From contig NZ_JASCXX010000019.1 in assembly GCF_030012215.1 (NCBI RefSeq), forward strand, positions 50,749 to 114,748: a stretch of DNA of 64,000 bases, written 5' to 3'. Below the pieces are notes generated by a model, which was not told the origin of the DNA, ran no database searches, and saw nothing but the letters and a program-made list of their open reading frames with translations. Both the position numbers and the translations under genes were made by a program. The number at the start of each line of letters is the position of its first letter. Within the stretch, counting starts at the first letter, position 1. Positions 33,461 to 42,922 of the stretch are shown piece by piece. Origin of the DNA: Anaerobaca lacustris (GTDB lineage Bacteria; Planctomycetota; Phycisphaerae; Sedimentisphaerales; Anaerobacaceae).

Positions 33461-35059
33461 CTACCAGTTTCGCGCCTTGGGATCGAGCATCTCCTCAATC
33501 ACCTCTCTGGGCACCGGCAATTCGTTGATGTTCTTCTTCAGCCAGCCCCGGAAGTCCTCTCGAATCTCCGGCGTCCACCGGCTGTCGATCTGTCCGGGCG
33601 TGTATTTGCCCTCCCGCAGGCGCTGGTGTCCAAACATATCGCGCAGCGTGATGGCCTCCGACTCGACGACGACCTTCTCGGCCAGATGGGCGGGGACGAA
33701 GACGATCCCCTCGCGCTTGGCCAGCACGACGTCGCCGGGACATGCCACGGCCCGGCCGATCCGGATGGGGACGTTGATCGCGCTGAGCATCACCTCCTTG
33801 AGATAGCTGGGGTCGGCGCCCTTGTGCCAGGCGTTGAACCCCTCGACCTGTTCGATACCCTCCAAATCGCGAACGCCGGCGTCGAAGATCACGCCGTTGC
33901 CGCTGTTGGCATAGATCGCGTTGGCGAGGTTGTCGCCGATCAGGGTACCGTCGACGACCTTGCCGAAGTTGTCGGCGACATACACGTCGCCTTTCTGGAG
34001 CATGTCGATGGGCCACGAGTTGGAGTTGCCCAGGCGGCCCTCGGCGTGTCCGTGGTCCATGATCGCCTTGTTGAAGTCCGGCTGCATCGGCATGTACTGG
34101 GCGGTCAGCACGCGGCCGACGATCGCCTCATCGGGCCGCAGGATCTGCCAGCCCATCGCCGTCTCGTAGCAGTTGCGATACCCGGCATTCGTGACGATGC
34201 TCCAGGCCATCGTGACCGGCACGTTCCGCATGCGTTTGAGCAGTTCGTCCGAAACCTTCGGCCGGCCGTCGGCCATGCGCGGCCCGGTCCATTTCGGCGT
34301 GCATTGCAGCACGCGAAGGGGACAGGAGATTGCCGGCGGCGCGATCCCCCCATCGGCCGCCTGGATGCGGATGTTCCGCCAGCGGACCTCGTAGGGGCCT
34401 TCCTCGTTCCCGATGCCGTGCACCTGAAGCCCGATCACGCCGCGAGAGGTCATGCTGTCCCGCAGATCGACACAGGGGACATCGTTGATCCACGTCCGAA
34501 TCCGGTCGCCCTGGCACTCGATGCAATACTTGTTCCACCGGCCGTCCTTGAACGCCTTGCTCGCGACGGGATCGGACCTCGTGCTGGCCAGCATGAACGC
34601 CCGGCGGGCCTCGTCGTAGATGCTGCCCGAGGAGCCCGCCTTCTCCGTGGCGATCTCGACCTGATAGCCGTAGACGCGCCCGGCCGGAATCACACGGGAC
34701 TGAGGCGACCCGTCGCGATCGGCGAACACGAACGCCATCTCCGTCGGAGCAATCTGGCTGCGGACCTGAACGCCCGAATTGAGCCTTGGGTCCAGCTTGA
34801 CCTCGAACTCCAGAACGAAGTCGCCGTATTCGCGATCCGTGCAGAGGAATGTGTTCGGACTTCCCTTGACCGTCGTGCCGACAAGCTCATCGCCCTCGAT
34901 GTGGTACCTGGCGAAACCGCTGTGGACCGACCAGCCGTCCAGCGTCTTGCCATCGAACAGAGAAACCCACGAGTCCTGGCTTCGCTGCTGAGCGGCGCCC
35001 GCGCCGGCCACCACCGTCGCGAACAGAACCACCAGCCATCGCATCGATCTGCAATTCAT
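33461..35059 (-). CDS. DUF1080 (3-keto-glycoside hydrolase-like) fused to RraA-like/HMG-aldolase domain
   Basis: 532 aa, signal peptide MRWLVVLFATVVAGAGA. Residues about 28-235 are a DUF1080 jelly-roll (WVSLFDGKTLDGWSV, YGDFVLEFEVKLDPRLNSGV, WNKYCIECQGDRIRTWINDV), a family that binds or cleaves 3-keto-glycosides. Residues about 260-490 are RraA-like (HMG/CHA aldolase fold): GDVYVADNFGKVVDGTLIGD, FDAGVRDLEGIEQVEGF, GDVVLAKREGIVFVP. RraA-like aldolases cleave 2-keto acids. The fusion suggests the two act on one pathway, consistent with the neighbouring sugar-acid dehydratase. AAGGAG lies 7 nt before the ATG. Both parts appear complete. Confidence 0.82.
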   Translation of the reverse strand: MNCRSMRWLVVLFATVVAGAGAAQQRSQDSWVSLFDGKTLDGWSVHSGFARYHIEGDELVGTTVKGSPNTFLCTDREYGDFVLEFEVKLDPRLNSGVQVRSQIAPTEMAFVFADRDGSPQSRVIPAGRVYGYQVEIATEKAGSSGSIYDEARRAFMLASTRSDPVASKAFKDGRWNKYCIECQGDRIRTWINDVPCVDLRDSMTSRGVIGLQVHGIGNEEGPYEVRWRNIRIQAADGGIAPPAISCPLRVLQCTPKWTGPRMADGRPKVSDELLKRMRNVPVTMAWSIVTNAGYRNCYETAMGWQILRPDEAIVGRVLTAQYMPMQPDFNKAIMDHGHAEGRLGNSNSWPIDMLQKGDVYVADNFGKVVDGTLIGDNLANAIYANSGNGVIFDAGVRDLEGIEQVEGFNAWHKGADPSYLKEVMLSAINVPIRIGRAVACPGDVVLAKREGIVFVPAHLAEKVVVESEAITLRDMFGHQRLREGKYTPGQIDSRWTPEIREDFRGWLKKNINELPVPREVIEEMLDPKARNW

Positions 35060-35090
35060 TCGGCACTCCTTTCAATTGTTGCTGTCCCAC

Positions 35091-35204
35091 GTAGGGCGAG
35101 CGGCCCCGCTCGCCTTGTCCCGTTCGACTTCGCTCAGGGCAAGCCGTGCGAGAGCCTGCCCTGAGTCCCGATGCGTATCGGGATCGAATGGGACGCACGA
35201 CCTA
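35091..35204. repeat. Composite palindromic intergenic element
   Basis: It begins GTAGGGCGAGCGGCCCCGCT then CGCC, continues with an imperfect CTTCGCTCAGGGCAAG... hairpin, and ends with TCCCGATGCGTATCGGGA inside a GTCCC...GGGAC stem. The right end, CCTAC, contains the TAG stop (35202-35204) of the UroD-like gene. Related to, but larger than, the REP elements elsewhere. Confidence 0.55.
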
Positions 35205-36443
35205 CATACCATTGCACTGCCGGACGGCCTCGAAGAGGGCCGCTACATTCTCGGGCGGCACTTCCGGCAGGATATTGTGAATCGTATTGAACACGAAACC
35301 GCCACCCGGGGCAAAGATTTCCAGGCGTTCGCGCACGTGTCTTCGCACCTCGTCGGCGTCGGCGCGCCCCAGGACGGCGGCTGTATCGCACCCCCCGCCC
35401 CAGAACGTAATGTCGTTTCCGAACTCGCGCTTGAGCCGGGCAGGGTCCATGTCTTTGCAGTTGGTCTGAACCGGATTGATGACGTCGTAGCCAGCCTCGA
35501 TCAGGTCGGGCAACAGGGCGTAGATCGATCCGCAGGAGTGCAGGAACGTCTTCATCGGCGTATGCTGGTGCACGTAGGCGTTGAGCCGGACATGGTGTGG
35601 CTTGAACAGGGCCCGATACGTCTGAGGCGACATGAAGGGCCCGCCGATCATACCAAGATCGTCGCCGAACCGAATGATATCAACCACGTCACCCACAGCT
35701 TCGCACACCCGTTCGAGCGTGCCAAGATGGACCTCTATCAACGCTTCCAGCAAGGCGCGGGCGCCATCCGGCTCGGCGACCAGGTCCATGAGGAAATTGT
35801 CCATCCGCCGCAGGAAGGTGCCCCATTCGAACAGGTTGCAGCCGCACACGATCATCAGCGCCCGGTCGGAGGATTGCCTCAACTGGATCGTCCGTTCGCG
35901 CAGTTGCCGCCAGAAGTCGGGCTCGTGGGCATGGTCCCAGGGGCTGTGCGCCAGCGCCGACCACAGGACCTTGTCCATCGCCTCAGGCAGTCGGCGGAAA
36001 TCGCTCGGGTAACCATTTACATAGGGGAAACACGTCTGATCGAAAAACGTCCCCCCTGCCGGCATGCGCGCGATGATCTGCCCGTCGCGCTCGACCTCGA
36101 AAGATCCGTCCTCTCGCGCGATCGGTCTGAACCACTTTGGGTATTGCGCGATGCTGCCGTCCGCCAATGTCACGTCGTACCAATCGTCATCCGAAGTGTT
36201 GAACGCGCGCCCGACATCCAGCACGTCGATCCCGAAGAGATCGAGAACGGCCTCCTCCGGCTGCGCCAACTGCTGAACGACATCGTAGATTCGCGTGTGC
36301 CCTCCGGCGAGCCCCAGGTGCTTCTTGAGCTTGTTGTAGGCAATGGCGGAGATCCCCGAGCTGGGCGTGGAACCCAGATCGACGGGGATCCTGTCGGGCT
36401 GGCGATGCTCGATCGCGGCAAGGACACGCTGGCGAGGCGTCAT
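35202..36443 (-). CDS. UroD/MtaA-superfamily methyltransferase-like protein
   Basis: 413 aa, no signal peptide. The fold match is uroporphyrinogen decarboxylase-like: MTPRQRVLAAIEHRQPDRIP, IIRFGDDLGMIGGPFMSPQT and YRALFKPHH. It carries an H-x-C motif (FLHSCGSIYALLPDLIEAG) and a later Cys (FWGGGCDTAAVL), the zinc pattern of methylcobamide:thiol methyltransferases such as MtaA/MtbA; true HemE lacks zinc. It is therefore more likely a corrinoid-linked methyltransferase than a heme enzyme. No corrinoid protein gene is visible nearby. It overlaps the upstream sugar-binding lipoprotein gene by 4 nt (ATGA), so the two are translationally coupled. In a glycan locus it could act on O-methyl groups of sugars; that is inference. 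Confidence 0.75.
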   Translation of the reverse strand: MTPRQRVLAAIEHRQPDRIPVDLGSTPSSGISAIAYNKLKKHLGLAGGHTRIYDVVQQLAQPEEAVLDLFGIDVLDVGRAFNTSDDDWYDVTLADGSIAQYPKWFRPIAREDGSFEVERDGQIIARMPAGGTFFDQTCFPYVNGYPSDFRRLPEAMDKVLWSALAHSPWDHAHEPDFWRQLRERTIQLRQSSDRALMIVCGCNLFEWGTFLRRMDNFLMDLVAEPDGARALLEALIEVHLGTLERVCEAVGDVVDIIRFGDDLGMIGGPFMSPQTYRALFKPHHVRLNAYVHQHTPMKTFLHSCGSIYALLPDLIEAGYDVINPVQTNCKDMDPARLKREFGNDITFWGGGCDTAAVLGRADADEVRRHVRERLEIFAPGGGFVFNTIHNILPEVPPENVAALFEAVRQCNGM

Positions 36444-37390
36444 CGGTAGCCCTCCTGCGTGAGCCGGATCACCGCATCGACATTGTCCCGGTCGATGATC
36501 GCCGCTCCCGCGTCGATATCCGACGGCTGGATCTGATAGCGGCAGTAGAGGGCGAGCTGCACGACGGGGTAGAAGCCCTGGATGTACGGCTGCTGGTCCA
36601 CCGTACAGCGAATCACACCCGCCTTCACCAGGCGCAGGGTCGTGTCGGACAGGTCGAACCCGGCCGACCAGTATCCTCTGCCCGGCAAGTGCTTCTCCAG
36701 AGCCAGACCTGCCGCTTCGGTATCCGACTGGCCCGTGCCCAGAACGAACCGAACGTCGCCGTGCTGACGCAGCGCCTCGGCGATGCGTTCGGCACCCTTG
36801 GCCGAATCGTTGCCCGTGACGATCACGGTCCACCGGACGCCCTTGGCTCTGAGCACGTCCTGCAAACCGCGCAGCCGATCCTCCAGCGCCGAGACCCCTT
36901 CATCGTGCATGGTCATCAGGACGTGCGCCTCTTCCGGAATCTCCGGCAGCAACGTCGAAGCCAAGGTCCGCCCTGCTTCGTAGAGCCGCTGGTTGACGCT
37001 GCAGAGCCTTGCGTTGGGTGAGGCATGGTCGTCCACGTTGAATCCAACGACCGGAACACCTCGATCGATGGCCTCCTGGACCACGTCGTCGAAGGCCTCC
37101 GGGTCGATGATGTTGAGGGCGATTCCATCGTAGCCATCTCTGGCGGCCTGTCGCACCATCTCCACCTGGACCGGGATATCGACGCCCTCGGTACCGAGGA
37201 AATCGGCCTGCACCCCCATCATTTCCGAGGCGTCGCGCATGCCCTTCTTCACCGGCTCGAAGAACTTCGCATCGACCGCACAGGTGATGAACGCCAGCCG
37301 CAGCGGCCTGTCCTCTGCGATGCGGCTCGAACGATCCATGCCGCAACCGACAACCATCATAGTCACAATCGACACTGCAAGGAGCCGCAT
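36440..37390 (-). CDS. Periplasmic sugar-binding lipoprotein (RbsB-type)
   Basis: 316 aa. Short lipoprotein signal with lipobox VVGC (Cys16). Type-1 periplasmic-binding fold: LRLAFITCAVDAKFFEPVKK, GYDGIALNIIDPEAFDDVVQ, RGVPVVGFNVDDHASPNAR, VRFVLGTGQSDTEAAGLALE and TVDQQPYIQGFYPV, the last being the usual hinge/ligand segment. Such proteins feed ABC sugar importers or sensor proteins, but no ABC permease or ATPase gene is visible here. The ATG at 37390 is preceded by GAGAGGTGACGTC. It is tightly coupled to the UroD-like gene downstream. Confidence 0.82.
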   Translation of the reverse strand: MRLLAVSIVTMMVVGCGMDRSSRIAEDRPLRLAFITCAVDAKFFEPVKKGMRDASEMMGVQADFLGTEGVDIPVQVEMVRQAARDGYDGIALNIIDPEAFDDVVQEAIDRGVPVVGFNVDDHASPNARLCSVNQRLYEAGRTLASTLLPEIPEEAHVLMTMHDEGVSALEDRLRGLQDVLRAKGVRWTVIVTGNDSAKGAERIAEALRQHGDVRFVLGTGQSDTEAAGLALEKHLPGRGYWSAGFDLSDTTLRLVKAGVIRCTVDQQPYIQGFYPVVQLALYCRYQIQPSDIDAGAAIIDRDNVDAVIRLTQEGYR

Positions 37391-37420
37391 GACGTCACCT
37401 CTCAAGAACCGACGGATTCG

Positions 37421-39061
37421 CTATCGGAAGACGATGTATAGAACAATCATCGTCAGCGCCAGCAGCGCGCTGAGGAATTTGTAGTTGCCCAGGCCGGGCC
37501 AGCCTTTCTCGCGCAACGGCTCCAGCGGAGACTTCCAGACCAGGGCCATCCTCGCCTCCGTCGATTCGTCCGGGAAGGCGAGCGAAAGGACGATCATCAC
37601 CACGCCACAAAGGCAGGCAAGGAGGAAGCTGATCACCATGAAATTCAGAAATGCGAAGCTCGCGTGAGCTTCTTTGAACGCCGGCAGAATCTTGGTGAAG
37701 TCCAGAAGGAACACGACGAAGCCGACGGCTGAGCCTGTCACCAGCGTGACGAACGACGCCTTCGACGAGGCCCTCTTCCAGAACACGCCGGCGATGAACA
37801 CAACGGTGATCGGTGGCGCCAGGTAGCTGATCGCCGCATTGATGCCCTGAAAGACCGTGGGGAAGCGGCCGCACAAGGGCGACCAGAGCACCGCCAGGAC
37901 CATTGCGACAAACGTCACGATCCGGCCGATCCGCACGAGTTTGCGTTCCGACGTGCCGGGCGCCCAGCGCTTGTACAGATCGTAGGAGAACAACGTGGCC
38001 GTCGAATTCAATGCGCCCGAGACCGTGCTCATCAGCGCCGCCATCAGTGCCGCCGCGACAACTCCCCGCAGACCGACCGGCAGCAACGTGCCGATCATGT
38101 GCGAGTACGTCAACGCGGCGTTGGGTTGGCCTTCTGCATCGAGCGGCAGGGCCGGGATCGCGCCCTTGCGAACCAGGGCCAGACAGATCAAGCCCGGCAG
38201 CACGAAGATGAACACGGGCAGGATCTTGATGAAGCCTGCAAACAAAGCGCCGGTCCGGGCGTGGTTCTCATCTCTGGCGCCGAGGACGCGTTGCACGATG
38301 GTCTGGTCGGTGCACCAATACCAGATCCCGATGATCGGATAGCCCAGGAACACCGAATACCAGGGCAGCCCTGATGCGTCGCCGGCCGGACGCAGCACGG
38401 TGAACATCACCGGGTCCACCTGCTCGGTCAGTCCGCTCCAGCCGCCGACCTTGATCAGGCTGATCGCCGTCAGGACAACCGCGCCGGCCAGCAGGATGAT
38501 CGTCTGAACCGACTCGGTGAGCACGACCGCCATCAATCCACCGACCATCGTATACAAACCGGTGATCGCCGCGATGAGAACGATGCTCCACATCTTCGGT
38601 ATGCCAAAGAGGCCTTGCAGAACGGTTGCCCCAGCATACAGCGAAAACCCGATGTGGATGAAGATCGCCGAGACGATCGACAGCACGGCGAGCCAATCCC
38701 GGCTGGCCCGACCGTAGCGCTTCTCCAGGAAATCGGGCAGCGTGGCAACGCCCGAGCGAATATAGAACGGCGCGAAGAACAGCGCCAACGCAATCAGCGT
38801 AAACGGCGCCATCCACTCGAAATTGCCATAGGCCAGACCGTTCGTATACCCTTCCTCGGCCAGGCTGACCAAGTGCACGGTCGAGATGTTCGTAGCGAAC
38901 AACGCCAGGCCGATCACGGGCCAGCGAAGCGTCTTGCCCGCGAGGAAGTACTCATCGGCCTTGTCGTGAGCCCGTCGCCGCAGCCCCGCCCAGCAGCCCA
39001 GGGCAAGAATCCCCACGATGTAGGCCACAATGATCGCGGTATCAGGCAGGCCGATCTGCAT
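37421..39061 (-). CDS. Sodium:solute symporter (SSS/SGLT type)
   Basis: 546 aa, about 14 helices. Family marks: ADEYFLAGKTLRWPVIGLAL near the start, ATNISTVHLVSLAEEGYTNG, WYWCTDQTIVQRVLGARDEN (the SGLT W-Y-x-x-T/N-D-Q-x-x-V-Q-R motif) and ALMAALMSTVSGALNSTATL. These place it with vSGLT-like sugar carriers. The ATG at 39061 has GGGAGAA 8 nt upstream; the open frame upstream overlaps the GH9-GH95 gene and is not coding. It lies 18 nt downstream of the GH9-GH95 gene and 30 nt upstream of the sugar-binding lipoprotein gene, so probably one transcript. It likely imports the released monosaccharides. Confidence 0.87.
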   Translation of the reverse strand: MQIGLPDTAIIVAYIVGILALGCWAGLRRRAHDKADEYFLAGKTLRWPVIGLALFATNISTVHLVSLAEEGYTNGLAYGNFEWMAPFTLIALALFFAPFYIRSGVATLPDFLEKRYGRASRDWLAVLSIVSAIFIHIGFSLYAGATVLQGLFGIPKMWSIVLIAAITGLYTMVGGLMAVVLTESVQTIILLAGAVVLTAISLIKVGGWSGLTEQVDPVMFTVLRPAGDASGLPWYSVFLGYPIIGIWYWCTDQTIVQRVLGARDENHARTGALFAGFIKILPVFIFVLPGLICLALVRKGAIPALPLDAEGQPNAALTYSHMIGTLLPVGLRGVVAAALMAALMSTVSGALNSTATLFSYDLYKRWAPGTSERKLVRIGRIVTFVAMVLAVLWSPLCGRFPTVFQGINAAISYLAPPITVVFIAGVFWKRASSKASFVTLVTGSAVGFVVFLLDFTKILPAFKEAHASFAFLNFMVISFLLACLCGVVMIVLSLAFPDESTEARMALVWKSPLEPLREKGWPGLGNYKFLSALLALTMIVLYIVFR

Positions 39062-39078
39062 AGAATTCTCCCTGCGTC

Positions 39079-42000
39079 TCAGCGCCCATCCCAGGTGGTG
39101 CTCTGTCCGCGAGCCAGGTCCAATTCCGCAGTGACCTGTCCATAGCGGAGCCGGCAGGGGCGACCGGCTTGGGAACGGACCGTCGCCGAGACAAGCTTGC
39201 CATCCTTCCACTCGATGTCCACCTCGAAGCCGCCTCGCGCGCGGAGCCCGGTAACCTTCCCGGTCGGCCAGGCCTTCGGCAACGCGGGAAGCAGTTCGAT
39301 GCGGTCCGTATGGCTTTGCAGGAGCATCTCGGCGACCCCGGCGGTGGCGCCGAAGTTGCCGTCGATCTGAAACGGCGGGTGTGCGTCGAACAGGTTCGGA
39401 TACACGCCCCCGCCGTCCTGGTAGTCGGTGCCCTTGAACGCCACAGGCGTCAGAAGATTGCGAAGCAGGATGTAGGCGTGATCACCGTCGAGCAGACGGG
39501 CCCAGAAGTTGATCTTCCAGGCACGGCTCCAGCCGGTGCCGCCGTCACCACGGGCGTTCAGCGAGACCGCCGCCGCTTGCGCCAGTTCCGGCGTGGTGCG
39601 CGGGGCGATCTGGCGGCCCGGGTGCAGGCCAAACAGGTGCGAGACGTGCCGATGCTGGTTTTTCGGGTCGTCCCGGTCGGTCATCCACTCCTGCAACTGA
39701 CCCCACTTGCCGATGCGCGGGCCGAGCAATCTGTCTCGCAGTTCGGCCAGACGATCGCGGAACTCGCGGTCGGTCCCCAGTTCGTCGGCTGCCTCGATGG
39801 TGTTGGTGAACAGGTCCCAGACAAGCATCTGATCGTAGGTGACGCCCGGCTCCTCCGGGCCGTGCTCGGGCGACCAGCCGTCGGGGGTCACCAACTGGCC
39901 GTCGGGCAACGCCACGAGCCGGTCTTCCCAGAAGTGACACACCTCCTTCAGGATCGGATACGCCACTTCGCGAAGATACGTCTTGTCCTGCCCGAAGGCA
40001 TAGTGCTCCCAGAGATGCTGGCAGTACCAGGCACTGCCCGGCGGGTTCCATCGCCAGCTCGAACCGCCGTAGATGTTGTTCTCCGTCTGGACCGTCCAGC
40101 CGCGTTCGCACTTGTAGTATTCCTGCGTCGCGCGCTTGCGGACCTCGCGCAGGCTATCGACGTAATCGATGAAGGCCGTGTGACACTCGGCCAGATTGGT
40201 CGGCTCGGCGGGCCAATAGTTCATCTGGACGTTGATGTTCGAGTGATAGTCGCAGCGCCATGGCGGGTTGTTGCTGTGGTTCCACAGGCCCTGGAGATTG
40301 GCCGGCAGGCTGCCCGGCCTCGACGAGGCAATCAGCAGATAGCGACCATACTGGAAGAACAGCTCTTCGAGATCGGGATCGCGGTTCTTGTCGCGGTGGT
40401 AGGCGAGGATTCGCTGGTCGGTGGTCGAAGCCAGCGTTTCGCTTGAAGAAGCGCCCAAGTCCAGTTCCACGCGGTTGAACAGGGCCTGGTAGTCCTCGAT
40501 GTGGGCCTCTCGCATCTCGTCACAAGACTTGCTGGCCGCTCTTTCAATTGTGTGGACGAGCCGCTCGTGGGGGTGCGGCCCGCGCCAGCCTCGATCCGAA
40601 CGGTTCACGTAGTTGGTGCCGGCGACCAGCAGGATCGTCAGGCTATCGGCATTGGAGAACGCGAGCTTCCCATCGGCCGTCTGCACCTCGCCCCCTTCGC
40701 AGAGCAGGCGCACCTGCGATTCGTATGCCAGACCGTTGTCCAATTGGCCGGCCGCCATCAGTGTATTGTCACGCACCTGGACTGCAGCGCGATGGGCATC
40801 GGTCAGACGAAGCGTCCCGCTGTACCGGCCCGGCCGGCTCGCCGTGAAGCGCAGGACGATCACGCCGTCGGGGTGGCTGCAAAATGCTTCGCGATTGTAG
40901 ACCACGTCGCCTTTTCGGTAGCGCACGCAGTGCGTCGCCGTGTCCAGGTCCAGTTCTCGGCGGTAATCGAGCGGGGCCACGTCGGCGCCTGCGGTCAGTT
41001 CGAGCGTCAGCTCACCAAAGTTCTGGTACGCGCCGGTGTCCTTCTCGTCGCCGGCCCAGAGGCTGTCCTCGTTGAACTGGATGCGGACCGTGTCGACGCC
41101 TCCGAAGAGCATCGCACCGAGCGAGCCGTTGCCGATGGGCAGGGCCTCGGTCATCCAGTCGGTGGCCGGCTTGTCGTAGCGTAGCACAAGATCGGCCCGC
41201 GAGCCTGTAGTGCCCGTAGGATGGGCTTCAGCCCATGCTGTTTCCTGGCCGCCGACGAAGCCGGCCAACGCGTAGACCAAGCCTGCCTGCCAGTTGATCG
41301 CGATCTCGTTGGTGCGATAGTCGTCCTGTTCATCGTGCCAGCCGGTGGCGGAGTGCCCGCCTCCGACGACGTAGCCCGGCCAGGGGTCTTCGATCCCATC
41401 GGCCGCACAGCGTCGGTCGTGTGGATTCATCGCCGGAGCGATTCCCAGCCCAGTGACGTAGGACCTGTTATAGACGTTGCGCCCGAACAGATGCGCGACG
41501 GCATCCGAGGCGGCGTTGAGATACTCCGGCTTCGGAGAGATCCTGTGGGCCACCTGAAGATTCAAGACCTGCCGGGCGACGGTGCCGTTGCAGCCCCAAT
41601 AGTAGCGACTCAGCGCGCGCCCGTACGCGTCCTGCTGCGCCTTGGCGACGATGGCGTCGGCGGTCGAGAGCACGTCGGCTCGCACGCTCGCCAGGAGCTC
41701 GGCGTCTCTGCCTTCCCGCGCCGAGAGGACGTAGGTGAACATGCCGAGATTTCGCACGTTGCCCCAGTCCCAGTCTTCGTCGATCTTGCCGGTGGAGGAG
41801 GGTCCGCGCCTGCGAACCACGGGTGCGGCAGCCCGCTCCTCGAAATCCTTGAGATACTCGGCATCGCCAGTGGTCTGCCACATCTCGGCGGCCGCCCAGA
41901 GTCGGTCGTCGGAATCATCCGTCTGATACCCGCCCGTTCGGAAGTCGCCCTGCTGGAATCGCTTGTGCTCTGGATTGGCTCGGAGGAAGGCATAGCTGGT

Positions 42001-42909
42001 TTTTGCCACGTCGAGGCACTTCTGGGCGTAGGCGGCGTCGTACGGCTCGAAATAGCGGGCGGCCATCGCCATCATCGCGACGAAGTCGGCCGTTGCCGCC
42101 GAGCTCCACTCCGTGAAGTAGCGTTTCTCTGCGTCCTTCTCCGGCATAATCATGCCCGAGAAATTCACCCGCGTCAGCTTGTGCGAGACCCTGCCCGAGC
42201 CGTCCGGATAGGGCATTTTCAGGAGCCAGTCGGTCTCCCACTTGAGCTCCTTGAGAAAGTCAGGATAGCCCGGCGCGGTGTCGGGAAGACCGAGCGAAAC
42301 GTCCTTGAGCCGGTCCTGGAAATGGTCCCACGCCATAAACAGACAGCCGACGGTGATCCCGGCGTTGACGGTGTACTTGCCGTAATCGCCCGCGTCGTGC
42401 CAGCCGCCGGTCCCGTCCCTCCTGGCGCCTTCGTTGCCGAGGTAGTCCTCGTAGCCGTCATCGAGGTGACAGGCGGCGTGAGCGTAGCGAATCCCGTTGT
42501 GAATGCCTTCGACGGCACAACCGCACCGCCAGAGATAGAAGCCGCGCATCGCCGTGATGAAGGCGAAATCGTAGACCTTCTCGCCGATCTCGAAATCGAT
42601 CGATCGGCCCACGCCGGGAACGTCGAGGTAGAACCTGCCCGTGCCTCGAAACGTCGAGAAGTCCGCGATCCACACATCCTGATCGACGTCAGCCTGATGT
42701 CTGGGCCCGGCCGCCTTGCCTGAATACACCGCCGTGCCGTCGGAGACCTTCCTCACGGCAAAATCCGAGCACGGTGCCGCGATCGTCGCCTTCTTCGTCA
42801 ATCCGGGCAAGAAGCCGAGCGAATTGAGCCGAATATCCGAATCCGCCGCCACAGCCGCACTCGCGATCGACAGAACAACCGCCGCAACAAGAGACAGACG
42901 CATCTGCAT
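39079..42909 (-). CDS. GH9 - GH95 fusion enzyme joined at a REP element
   Basis: 1276 aa with one signal peptide ([20 protein letters not shown]). Residues about 24-100 are the cellulase Ig-like N-domain and about 110-555 a GH9 (alpha/alpha)6 domain with [11 protein letters not shown] (catalytic Asp) and NEIAINWQA (acid Glu). Residues about 570-1276 are GH95: [20 protein letters not shown], the NINVQMNYW Asn pair (about 890), PEHG Glu (about 1013) and QIDGNFGA Asp (about 1183), matching the AfcA catalytic set N421/N423/E566/D766. GH95 enzymes hydrolyse alpha-L-fucosyl or alpha-L-galactosyl bonds. The seam (about residues 558-568) is the REP palindrome at 41207-41240. The GH95 part has no signal peptide of its own. 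Start: GGAG (rc 918-921 of 42900s) is 8 nt from the ATG at 42909. Confidence 0.85.
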   Translation of the reverse strand: MQMRLSLVAAVVLSIASAAVAADSDIRLNSLGFLPGLTKKATIAAPCSDFAVRKVSDGTAVYSGKAAGPRHQADVDQDVWIADFSTFRGTGRFYLDVPGVGRSIDFEIGEKVYDFAFITAMRGFYLWRCGCAVEGIHNGIRYAHAACHLDDGYEDYLGNEGARRDGTGGWHDAGDYGKYTVNAGITVGCLFMAWDHFQDRLKDVSLGLPDTAPGYPDFLKELKWETDWLLKMPYPDGSGRVSHKLTRVNFSGMIMPEKDAEKRYFTEWSSAATADFVAMMAMAARYFEPYDAAYAQKCLDVAKTSYAFLRANPEHKRFQQGDFRTGGYQTDDSDDRLWAAAEMWQTTGDAEYLKDFEERAAAPVVRRRGPSSTGKIDEDWDWGNVRNLGMFTYVLSAREGRDAELLASVRADVLSTADAIVAKAQQDAYGRALSRYYWGCNGTVARQVLNLQVAHRISPKPEYLNAASDAVAHLFGRNVYNRSYVTGLGIAPAMNPHDRRCAADGIEDPWPGYVVGGGHSATGWHDEQDDYRTNEIAINWQAGLVYALAGFVGGQETAWAEAHPTGTTGSRADLVLRYDKPATDWMTEALPIGNGSLGAMLFGGVDTVRIQFNEDSLWAGDEKDTGAYQNFGELTLELTAGADVAPLDYRRELDLDTATHCVRYRKGDVVYNREAFCSHPDGVIVLRFTASRPGRYSGTLRLTDAHRAAVQVRDNTLMAAGQLDNGLAYESQVRLLCEGGEVQTADGKLAFSNADSLTILLVAGTNYVNRSDRGWRGPHPHERLVHTIERAASKSCDEMREAHIEDYQALFNRVELDLGASSSETLASTTDQRILAYHRDKNRDPDLEELFFQYGRYLLIASSRPGSLPANLQGLWNHSNNPPWRCDYHSNINVQMNYWPAEPTNLAECHTAFIDYVDSLREVRKRATQEYYKCERGWTVQTENNIYGGSSWRWNPPGSAWYCQHLWEHYAFGQDKTYLREVAYPILKEVCHFWEDRLVALPDGQLVTPDGWSPEHGPEEPGVTYDQMLVWDLFTNTIEAADELGTDREFRDRLAELRDRLLGPRIGKWGQLQEWMTDRDDPKNQHRHVSHLFGLHPGRQIAPRTTPELAQAAAVSLNARGDGGTGWSRAWKINFWARLLDGDHAYILLRNLLTPVAFKGTDYQDGGGVYPNLFDAHPPFQIDGNFGATAGVAEMLLQSHTDRIELLPALPKAWPTGKVTGLRARGGFEVDIEWKDGKLVSATVRSQAGRPCRLRYGQVTAELDLARGQSTTWDGR
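41207..41240. repeat. REP palindrome at the GH9-GH95 junction
   Basis: GTAGTGCCCGTAGGATGGGC then TTCAGCCCATGCTG. The core GTAGGATGGGCTTCAGCCCA (41216-41235) is identical to the copy at 8853-8872. On the coding strand it is read as ...[12 protein letters not shown]... between the two enzymes. Confidence 0.85.
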
Positions 42910-42922
42910 TCTCATATCTCCT

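Noticed and set aside
35202..36443. Annotation as uroporphyrinogen decarboxylase HemE
   Set aside because: The H-x-C...C zinc pattern and the sugar-locus context fit MtaA-like methyltransferases better than the heme pathway enzyme.
36444..36833. N-terminal extension of the UroD-like frame
   Set aside because: The upstream 130 codons are antisense-like arginine/glycine-rich sequence overlapping the sugar-binding lipoprotein gene; homology starts at the ATG at 36443.
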